A DNA stretch of 64,000 nucleotides. It comes from Argentina anserina. Its lineage: Eukaryota; Streptophyta; Magnoliopsida; Rosales; Rosaceae. The stretch is from NCBI RefSeq assembly GCF_933775445.1, contig NC_065874.1, positions 13,659,001-13,723,000 on the forward strand, written 5' to 3'. A model generated the notes under the pieces. It did not search any database. It saw nothing but the letters and a program-made list of their open reading frames with translations, and was not told the DNA's origin. A program made the position numbers and the translations under genes. Shown piece after piece: positions 1 to 10,199 of the stretch. The first letter of the stretch is position 1, and every line of letters begins with the position of its first letter.

Positions 1-1763
1 AGGTCAAGAAGAAGCTTCAGTCGATCTATGAAATCTATGTCATCTGATGAGATTATCTTATATGTGGTGAAAAGAAGTCCACGCTAGAAACTATCATGAA
101 CTGTCAACTATATATGAGCGACTGCATGTAGATCTTGGATTATCGAATGACAGCAACCAGTAATCATTTATGGCCACCCCAAAATATGGTTTAGTCGATC
201 TTGTCACAAATACATGACAATTGACAAATTACAAGTTGATAGAGTGATAGGAAAGATTTATACATGCAGCCACAACATATATTTGTGTCTTTGAACATTT
301 GGAGGAAACAATACACACGTTGTCGACTAATTTGTGACTACTTCTAAACTTGATAGTTATCGCCGATATATGCTTGTGTGGATAGCACCGACTACCGACT
401 CAAAACATCCAGACCATTCGATCGGTTTGTGGCCTAATGTATTTGATCACTAGGTACCAGTGGATATTGTCCCTGTGTTTAGCTAGCTCTATCCTAAACA
501 CATACATCCCAGACACCTATTAGGATCAGAACCTAGAGCTCTGCATTATGTTGCGAACCCATTTCGTAAACACTAAGGCAAGCAAAAACAAAATAGAAAA
601 CCCCATAAAACAGCAAAAACAAAACAGAAAACCCATAAACACCAAGGCCATGATGCAAACCCTTTAGCTAATGAGCTTAATTGGAACCATCCAATAAGAG
701 GTCCTTTTTGTTCTATGATAAGCTCCATCAGCTTGTCATACTCAACTCTATTTCTTCCACCTGGTTTGTATATATCCAAATCGCAACTGTTGAGTCGGTA
801 CCAACTTATAGTGATCAAATTTGACATTACTAAAATTCCTTTCGATATTTTTATATGTCAATCTTGATCCTCAAGAAGTTGTCAATCACATGTAAAATGC
901 ATGCGAAGTCGGAAGAGTTCGGAGAGCCCGCGATTTACGGTGCGTTCCCATTTCTCACCCGGTGCGGCCGTTCACACGTGATTAAATATGTATATTGACA
1001 GACATTAGAATATCTGACTGTAATTCTGTGTGCTCGCCACATCAGCATCGAGTCAAATTTGTGTAGGCCTGGTCAAAGCCCTAACCGCCTGACCGAATCG
1101 TCATCTGACGGCTCAATATGGGGATCGGGACACGTGGCTTTAGGGTTTGAAGTTTGACTAGGGTCAAGGTTGGTGTTGTTGACTTTTTATTACGCAATCG
1201 CTTTTGTATGTAATAGAAAATATAATGGAAATTATTAAGCCACATGAATGTGAAGAAGATTATTTATCTTATTAGTGAAGATTTGGTCTCGTGTTCTTCT
1301 CTCAATTTCCAGCTCGATGTCATTATACAGATCGAGTTGTTATTTCGGTGTCATGACTGTCATCGATCTTCCATGCATAGACCTTAATTAATTTAAGCTA
1401 GTAGTTTAAGAGTTGTATTCAAATCTTGTTTCTACTAATCTACTTTCTTCAAACCCTTAAACACAACCAAAACGGTATAAGTTCTGTGAAAACATCAGAA
1501 ATGTTATCAAATAAGTATAATGAACTCGATCAAATATTGCAATTTTTTACGGTACCATGAATTTGATTTTCAGAGACGTTTTAAACAGTTTAGTCACAAG
1601 CTTGACCAGAGATCTAGGGACAGCGGGACACTTCATTTGTCTACAAGACTACAACCACAAAGCCCTTATTTCTAGTAGCGATGGCCAACGGACACTAGTG
1701 AGTAGTGAAGAGGAGGGGTTTTAAGATTCAAAACCGAAAATAATTTTGTCAGCAATACATATA
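1..1763. other. Intergenic DNA, no gene seen
   Basis: AT-rich sequence with only short, low-quality open frames. No splice-like exon series, recognisable protein family or RNA gene was seen. The A-rich stretch at 578-640 contains a short imperfect direct repeat (aaaacagaaaaccc type). Probably old transposon remnants. Confidence 0.5.
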
Positions 1764-2109
1764 GGTCCGTTTGAGAACGAACGTCCACAAAACAGAAAAA
1801 GTGCGGATGCCCTACCGTCATCCATCTTTTAGTTTGAATTGGGCACTGATAACAATGTAGCTCTTGTTAGAAGGATACTAAGCTTCGATCTCGAACTTCG
1901 TTTTGCAATTGAACTCATATGTTATGAGTATGTAGTCGAGCTTGATGGTGTGCGATGGTTTGCCGGCAAAACTTTCAACCTCGATCACATTGACCTCCAT
2001 CTTCATGCCGACGCCGTATAGGATAGTTGTGGTCTACATGAAGATGCGGCTGTGATTTTCATCATCCGCAGTTTTTCTGTTTTGCGGACGTCCATTTCTA
2101 AACGGCTCC
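1764..2109. mobile_element. MITE with ~48-bp terminal inverted repeats
   Basis: The left end starts GGTCCGTTTGAGAACGAACG and runs through ...AAAACAGAAAAAGTGCGGATG. The right end is its imperfect inverted copy, ending ...GACGTCCATTTCTAAACGGCTCC. The ~346-bp body has no transposase frame, so this is a non-autonomous DNA transposon. The target-site duplication is not clear, so the superfamily is left open. Confidence 0.7.
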
Positions 2110-5100
2110 AAATATACACACATCATGATCAACAAAATCATCTATACATATATGCATTTTACATTTGAGAATAATTACTAAGAGATGACTTCATTCCAAG
2201 TATAGTAGCTGCTGGGATATAAGACAAATCCACGTACAAGAGCTGTGCGCTACAGATACACTCTTCACATTCTCTCAGTCGGCGACTCTCCTCGTTGAAT
2301 CTATATATGGCTTAATGAATTTCTTATATATATGAACGACTTCGTACAGTGTCATTATTTGCAGAACGTTCTATTCCCATATTTGGGACTACAAGAAAGT
2401 ATACTCGATCAAAGTGGGCTTTGTGATCCTAATTTCTTTGACTAGTTATTGATTATGCATTATACGTACACGTTTGGGTGCACTTATAGTAAAGCTCTGT
2501 GCTTGTAATTCTCTACTGCTTGTCAAAAGCTCCTCCGGGCGACGTGGCCCTCACCGCCGGCCTAGGAAGCGTCGCACTGTCCCCCGAAGTCAACCCCGAG
2601 GTCGACGCACCCTCTCACGCCGCCGCGAAGCCGCACGACGCCGCCAACTCCTGCGTTTTTTCCTCCGTCGCAGTCAAGACATCTCTGGTGGTTCTCAAAC
2701 TCGAACCGAGGTGAGATTAGTTTAGGTAATTTTCTTTAAATTGAAGAATATATATATCGAGCTTGAAAAACTTGAAATATACAGTAATGAAGACTACGAT
2801 GGAGTCAGAGTCTAGTCCGAATTATCTAACAATTTGATTCTCCGGTCAAAAGAAAGCTTAACACTTACAAGATAATTAACGATTCCAATTTTGTTTTCTT
2901 CAGATGTAGATGGACATAATGGATGGAAAGTCCGATCCAATGACTCCAATCTGAAGTATTTGAATATCTTCTTTGGATGCCTAATCTCTCAATCTCTCGT
3001 GATCTTTGTACATACATAAATCTTTAACCATTTATTTTCTTGATTGATCGTACGATGTCCATATAACAACTAACAAGATTTAGGGTATCTGGCGTATATA
3101 TGAAGGTATATATATTTGATATTTCCATCTCTATGATCGATCTCATCTTGGTCATTGGTCCATTTGGCCCATTTATCATTTATGGCATGTGATATCATTT
3201 TAGTTGGAAGCCCGTATTTCAAAATCAGAACAGAAATTCCTTTGACAGTGAAGAAGAGGCTTCTTCAATTCTCCTCTTCCCATGCATCCTTTCTTAATTT
3301 CTAAAAGTTCTGGGTTAAGAACTGGAGTATATATGGAAGCTGCTAGTTTTGCATGCTTGAACAATAATAGCGGAGAATCTAGACAGAAAGTGTTTTATCA
3401 TTTCTGTATCATATCGTAAGAAAAACGGTGGTACAGTTTGTTTTTTTAGGTTATCGACTTCTCGTCATGTTTATATCAACAAAATGACAAGCATAAATAC
3501 AATAACATGATCAAAGAAAAAAAGACCGTGAATATATTTTACAAGCTCTTTGTCTTTCCGGCCTTGTCCTCTCAAGGTTTGTGTGTATCCTAGCTAATTG
3601 ATTTGTATAATTTGCTAACAAATCCCAATAAACGAGTTGCCTAACTTAACAAGAATTCCCATCACAAGTGCTAGCTTGGACTATATGCTTACATTTTTTG
3701 GACAAAACGTGACACAACAATATTAATATGAATTCCAAGTTGGTGTGGTCTCTAACCACTTTGGGTGTATCAGATTGGTTAGGGTTCTTAGGAAAACTAT
3801 TTCCCTCCGACGACGCGATCTTTGACGCTGCCGTTGGACGAGAGTTTGCTTACGGGTCAGCCTGAGTGATGGATTGAGAGAGGGCGGCGGCTTTCAGGTG
3901 CGGCCTGAGTGAGATTTCTAGATGGTGGCAATTATGGTGTTGCTCTAGAGATGCTGGTCGAGCCTCGTCAGCGATAGAGAGATGGCTAAAGCGGTGGAAT
4001 GGGATGGGAAGTAAAGGCCGCAATGGTTTACCTGGGTTTTCAGTTCAGGTCAGTTTGACGCTTTGTTGGCTCGAATTCTTGATGGGTGGGTCTCGCTGTT
4101 ACAAGCTCGGTTGGTGGATTCTTTAGCAATGGCTGGCTTTGTTGGCTGGATGACGATGATGCGGCTGGACGGAGGTGGATTGGTTGCTAAACCTTGGGAT
4201 TGGCGGTTTCTCTCTGATTCTTTGGAGGTGGGCCAAGATTCGTATGGGCATAGGTTGGGCCATCTAGTTAGGTGGGTTTGGCTCTGTGTTGGCCTAAGCC
4301 CGTTTTTATTTTTTTATTTTTCGGTTTTTGTTTGGTTATGTTGTCACTCGTTGTGTGAGGGTTTAAGATGTCGGTATGTATGGTTTGGTCGTGTCGTTGA
4401 GTGCACATATTTATAGTGCATGTCATTTTCAGAGATTATTTAAAAATTGATTCTTTTTTGGTGTCAATGTAATTAGGAGGTTGTTTCTGCAAATATGTCG
4501 GAAATTTTAGTATGTGATGTTATTTAAGTGGTTCGCTTCTTAAGACTGGCGGCAAGTAGGTTATCGACTACTTCTGGAATCAAATTTGATTGGTTCAGGA
4601 TCGGGTCTTCTTGGCTCATGTATATTGCATGTTGTGATAATCTTATGACTAGCAATATTGGTCGAACAAAGTGTGGGGAATTTTCTTCCTCCACCGAGTG
4701 TTCATTTGTTGTAATCTTTTTTTGTGCAATATATATTTCTGTTTTTCTCAAAAAAAGAAAATCAATATTAATTGAAATTGGTTAATTTGTCACTCTTCCC
4801 TCTTGCTTCAATAAACTCTCCTTCTTGTCCCAATTAATAAAGCTCAGTTAATTAGTTTGACCCCGCCCTCTCCTAACTATCAGTGTTTATTAAGCAAATA
4901 ATGTTTATAAACTGTCAAATAAATATTACTAAGAATACCCCTACATGAAATATTCTAAGCCAAATAAAAAGGAGGACGAAATTGACAAACTGTAAATCAG
5001 AAAATTTGCATAGGATTAATTATCAGATATATGACCACATTTTTAGGAGAAAAATGACGTACTATCTCCCACCCTGATTCAGTTACATTATTCTTTTGTA

Positions 5101-5183
5101 TTCTCATGGAAATTAGAAACTGACTAAACTACCATAGATGAAAACTGCAGCTTAATGTTGATTAAATCTCATATCAATGGCAC
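2110..5183. other. Intergenic repeats and gene-like fragments, no intact gene
   Basis: Mostly AT-rich. Two islands stand out. Positions 2530-2710 are clearly GC-richer than their flanks and hold overlapping open frames in two phases (about 70-80 codons) with no family I recognise. Positions 3820-4450 are G-rich and followed at 4500-4757 by a stretch ending in T-runs and an A-run (tttctcaaaaaaag), a layout that resembles the 3' end of a plant non-LTR retrotransposon on the plus strand. Neither island shows a complete coding unit. Confidence 0.4.
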
Positions 5184-5186
5184 TAA

Positions 5187-5875
5187 GAGCAAATGCACCC
5201 CAACTGGTAAAAAGCAAGGGCAAAAGGAGATGTTTTTGCCTCCTATTTGATGAATTTGACTCTGCCTTTCAGTATTTCTGTGACCGTGAATGGCAAGACT
5301 TTTGCCTCTCAACCATCTTTTCTAGGGTAAATTAATTTCTTGTTTTGCCCTTAATTCATGCTTCTCTCGGTTTCTCTCTTTCCTCTCATTCTCTTTGTTA
5401 CTACTGGATATTTTTGATTTCCAGTCCGTAAGTCCTTCCCCCCATTTTTCCTTCGTCTATCTTACCTCTTCTTTCCTTCTCTTTAATTTCATGCCTATGA
5501 ATCACCGATCAAGCCCTTATTTCAAAGAGAATCAAGTCAGGCCTTTGTTTCAAGGAGAATCAAGATCAAGGCGATAAGTTTCTTCTCCAATTCATGTTGC
5601 ATCCGTGATTTCAACCATCCACTGAACAACCCATCCGCAGGGCTGTCGACAAAGGAACAAGGCGGATCAGAAAAGGCATTGCTAAACCATAAACAGAGTA
5701 ATATATAGGGGCAAAGAGGGAAAAGAAACTTTGTTGCCCGACTTGATGAAGAGTCAACAATTGCCAGCAGGCCTGGTCGAACGATTTTTGATCGGGCAAA
5801 AAACTAAGCGCTGCATCAATTTTGGGATGATACACAAGCAAGACCGTGGTCTTGCCCCGCGTGGTGCATTTGCTC
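5187..5875. mobile_element. PIF/Harbinger-like MITE (TAA target duplication)
   Basis: The element begins GAGCAAATGCACC and ends GGTGCATTTGCTC, a perfect 13-bp inverted terminal repeat. It is flanked on both sides by TAA (5184-5186 and 5876-5878), the three-base target duplication typical of PIF/Harbinger elements. The 689-bp interior contains short pyrimidine-rich stretches and no transposase frame. Non-autonomous. Confidence 0.72.
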
Positions 5876-5878
5876 TAA

Positions 5879-6414
5879 TAATACTTATAATAGGGTTTCT
5901 TGAAACATTGATTAAATTAGTTCAAAACTGTTCCGCAGGCGCGCGTGCAACAGTGCTAGCTAGTATATAATCAATCATCTTAACCCTCCCATTATTGAGA
6001 TTAGGAAGTAAGTAATGGGATTATGTGAAGTTGTGAACGTGAAGAGAACAAAACCACATGCATCAACATGTGCATCTTCACATGCATGAAGCCACCATCG
6101 ACCCCGCCAAAGTGGACGTGCCATTTACTTCAACCTCGTAAACGATCAATTTATATCTTGCCCTACAAGTCAAGCGTGACCACAATCACTATAACGCATA
6201 AAGAACCCCAACACTATTTCATGATCGATTATTCAATTTGCGGAGGGGGTGAGTTTAGTTGTGCTCCATTCTCCTACACCATTGATGCCCTCACTGTACG
6301 GTCAACGAAGATCATCAAGCTTGTATACACATATGGGGAGCTAGCTAGAAATAATTAAATAAACTAGTAATTTCATATCCAATGTCTCCAATATCATTGC
6401 AAAGAATGTGTTCA
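5879..6414. other. Intergenic DNA, nothing recognised
   Basis: A 96-codon open frame at 6068-6358 has no recognisable domain and no supporting splice or family evidence. I treat it as chance. Confidence 0.4.
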
Positions 6415-6430
6415 AAACATCTGTGCTGTT

Positions 6431-7184
6431 TTTTTTTAAAGGAAGACGTCAATTTCATTAATCTTTTGTAGGAATACAACTGGAACATAGAACACTCTCA
6501 TGGGCCACAGAAGAAATAAATTATACAAAATTCCCTAAACAAAGAATAGTACAAGAAATCTCTAAATTGGAAGTCATAAAAATCGCCCAAAGTAACTAAA
6601 CCTGTCAGATAAACTGACTTATTCAAGACGTCTGAATGCCAATCTACACGGAGGTAGAGGGAGGAGTAACCACCACCAATGGCAACCCTAATTTGCCAAG
6701 GATCGGAACCTGAGCCACCTCCCCGACACCGTCATCTTCGGCAATAAACAGGGAGCGGCCAAAGAACCAAGGCCCTATAATGAGAAGCCTCCTCCGATCA
6801 TCAGATCTCTGAAAGCGAAGCATGAACCTATCGCCCTCCCTCAAGTGAAGCCGCCCCAACTACCAAACAGACGCAAACGTACCCATGAGGCCATGACCAC
6901 CCTCGCTGTAGATCGACGGCCGCGTGACTCCATAAGCCTTCCCACGGCAAAGGTATCAGACGAAACCGCCACCGCACCAGCAGCAGAAGCAAAGGAAGTG
7001 CAGCTAGCCACCCTCTCTGATAGCTAGGGCTGCTGCGAAACGAGAAGAAACCTCATCGGACATGGAGGATCCGACGAGAAAAGGAGGATGCTCGCAGTTT
7101 TCTGAAAACCCAGACTAGGATTTGAGAGAACGACGCTTCTTTGTGCAAGATGAGTTGGTTGTTACCAGTTCCAGAGTTAATAGT
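6431..7184 (-). mobile_element. Internally deleted LINE with ORF1 (DUF4283-like) fragment
   Basis: A 754-bp insertion is bounded by perfect 16-bp direct repeats aaacatctgtgctgtt at 6415-6430 and 7185-7200. It starts on the plus strand with a T-run, i.e. a poly(A) tail on the minus strand. That is the signature of target-primed non-LTR retrotransposition. On the minus strand the frame at 6644-6859 encodes a piece with LREGDRFMLRFQRSDDRRRL followed by IGPWFFGRSLFI, which matches the DUF4283 domain of plant LINE ORF1/gag-like proteins. Upstream (near 7060) is a likely ORF1 start region. No reverse transcriptase is present, so the copy keeps the 5' part and the tail but lacks the middle. Confidence 0.75.
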
Positions 7185-7200
7185 AAACATCTGTGCTGTT

Positions 7201-9996
7201 CGTTTGTTTCTTTTCTTAATCAAATAGGTATATTTGTTGTTTAATTAGGGTTTTGGTTTGATTGTCTAAACTGCAATTAAAGACAATTAAGTAACCAGTT
7301 TATCTATAGATATAGGAATATGACTTATTGTACTTGTTTTGAGGTATGTAATTTTAGTAATTGAATGAGAGGTGCGTTAGTCATTGTCGATCGCTACTTT
7401 TGATTAAAACAATTATAGCTTAACTGACTTTGATTTTTTTTTTTCTAAAGAAGAAGAAGCAAGCTCTTGAAATTGATATCAAATTTAAGCGTGCATGTTC
7501 CGTCTGCGGTAGCGTTGAGACTCTAGCAAATTGCTCCAATAAAATGTCCTTTAGTTTGATTTAAGGATTTGAAAGAGTACTTCGAATTTAGGTTTAGGCT
7601 ATCCTAGAGTTATTGAATCTTTAAACTACAATCGATTTAAAATTGTTTGAGAGGTGAAGCGCCAAATAACAAATCATTTGGAACGGTCATCTTGCAAATC
7701 AACTTGAAATTTTCCTATTGAAAACTTGTTGAGATTTTGCTTGAGCTAACTCACTTGATCGATTAGCCAATAATTAATGATATAACAACATTCCACTAAA
7801 CTAAGCTTTATTATGATTATATACACGAAGTTACTAAAGCGATCATGGCGATCCAAGATTTGCTCAATTCAAACCAACACACTATCATTACAAGACAGCC
7901 TTTGGTCCCTTTGATCTTTTCTTTATCCAGCAGGGACTGAGGCTTAGCTTTTTATTTCTTTGAAAACTCTAAAATGCTCATTTCGAGCATCGTGCGTCTG
8001 ACTGACTTTAGAAGCATTCTTCGATTTCATCGTCAGGTTAATCAGAAGCATTCTGCCATATTGTTATATCACTCACTTTCATACATCAATTTACTAAACG
8101 AACCCTAGCCAATTTTCCCATGCAATTCTACGAATTCTCCTACAAGTTGCCATTGTTTAATTTATTCTTTTATAATGTTTATATTGATTTCCTTTTTATG
8201 CAATATTGATTACATTGAATTTAATATCGTAGAATATTAACAAGTGCTTCGTCGTGACCTCCACTCCCAGACAGGCAGACAGTGTGAATATGTTGATCAC
8301 TTCATCCAGTCATGGCATGGTGGGGTGTATATATAAATCCACATTTTCAGATTGTAAGCTTAGTACGCTAGCTAGCTAGCCACATGCTTATGACTGTGTT
8401 TGGTCTCAAGTTTTTTTAAACTGTGGGTTTAAATTTTTAAATAATCTGATTAATGTGTTTGGTGAATCAGCTTATTTTTTAAGTTTACAAATTTCAGTGT
8501 AATTTTTAAGCAAATTATAAAAATTGCAAAATGAAACTTTTAGAAGCTGCTACTAATTAAATATGCAAACACATATTTTTCCAATCAGACATGGAGCCAA
8601 ACTAGGCCATATTAGTTAATTAGACAGTTGAGTTGTTCACTAATTTTGGTTATGATATTTGCATATACTTCAGTATTGTGTTATACTTAACAATGCATTG
8701 ATATCCAAAGATACAATAGCTAGCTTCCAAATATTGCTATTTCTGGATGGATTGTTCTAAACATAAAAGTCATGACATATGAGTTGAAAAAACCAATAAT
8801 ATATGTTAATCAAATACAAGCAAGCTTTAAGGCTAACATTAGAATTTACTATAGAAGTCATGCATGTAGATGATCAGATACACAAGTATACAACTAGACA
8901 ATGCTGCTTCATTAATTTACACTATTCAATTCTTTCACGTCTTGGTCCATACATATATCATTATTTGCATGAGGATAATCTTGAAGACTAACTGGAACAG
9001 TCTAATTAGAACAAGAATATCACTCCAGATATTAATTTGTAGGTGGCTTGACCCTAAATCTAAACATTAATTATCCCGTCATTTTCATTGAGGTCACGGT
9101 GGGGTTTCACTCGTTCTTACCTTAATTTTCTTGCTTTGTCTACTCGCTATTTGTTCGATCTTTTTCTTATTTCATTAGGTGGATTTAGTTGACAGTTGCT
9201 CGATCACTATACCAAGATCAAATTTTCATACCCGTTAACTCCTAAACATCAACAACCACTTCGTATTCTAATTCCGAATACACGAACGTTAACTGGCCGT
9301 ACAACTGAGTTTAGTGATTACACTCGTGTATATTCTTCAATATTAATTAATTGTTTGATAAAATGGTAGTAATAATCCAAACCCCTATTACTCGAAATGA
9401 ACTTTGATTTCCTAAAAGCCTTATCTTGGAACAACAAAGGATGTTGATCAAGACCTAATCGATCTGGTTCTTTAAATTATCATAAGCCAATTCAACCAAA
9501 TATAAAAAGGCTGAGAAGGAATAGTTGATATTGAAATAATCATAAAATCAAGCAAGTAGTGTGATCTCATTGCCAAGCTAGCAGTACGTGATTGACGCTT
9601 CATCGATTATGTCAAACTCATCAATCTAAATGTAGATGTGCGAGCTAGCGGGGAGAGATTGACCCTAGCCACATTTGGTTTCACCACCATTGCTAGAGAG
9701 TGAACACTATAAGTCTATATTATGTATTTCCCAAGCTAATTGCTATTCTATTATAATTCAAAATAACAAAGCATATATATGTACACGATACTTCATCCAA
9801 GACTTTTGAAGATCGAACCATTAGCCAGTTTAGTGTTTCTTAAGTTGTCATCTGCCCACATTTTCTACATACAAAATGAACTTCCATCTTGTAGTTTGAT
9901 TACACAAACCAAAAATTTAAAATATGACATATATAATGGTTGAGAAGGACTTGAACTGATTCATCCCAAGTCTAATTTAACTATTAAGCAACTCGA
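7201..9996. other. AT-rich intergenic DNA, one possible MITE
   Basis: No gene is supported. Around 8390-8615 the ends gtgtttggtctca and (as inverted copy) ggagccaaactaggcc resemble the GTTTGGCTC-type termini of plant MITEs, but the inverted match is imperfect and no target duplication was found. The rest is unremarkable AT-rich sequence. Confidence 0.35.
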
Positions 9997-10012
9997 CACT
10001 ACGCCCACAATA

Positions 10013-10190
10013 CATTTAAGTGACGGAGACTTCCTGTCACATAAAGTAGATATAGCGTCGCTATAGGCCTCAAGCGACGACCTGTCCGTCGCTTAAAGGT
10101 CGTCGCTTAAAATCCGTCCCTCCAGGTTTGAAATGGCGACAAGATCACAGTTCGTCACTTTATCCAGACAGAGGCGACGACCCTAAACCC
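10013..10190. repeat. CACTA subterminal repeats, left
   Basis: Repeated motifs of the form aagtgacgg, gtcgctt, agcgacga and cgtcgcttaaa occur in direct and inverted orientation close to the left terminus. In En/Spm-like elements such subterminal arrays bind the element's TNPA-like protein; that role here is inference. Confidence 0.7.
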
Positions 10191-10199
10191 TAAATTCAG

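Noticed and set aside
2474..2725. GC-rich Arg-rich frame as a gene
   Set aside because: Two overlapping phases are both open, no domain is recognised and no neighbouring exons are seen; kept only as a note in the intergenic entry.
4063..4416. 117-codon open frame, G- and T-rich
   Set aside because: Composition is Trp/Leu/Val-rich with no domain. It sits in a region that looks like retrotransposon 3' DNA, so it is not called as a gene.
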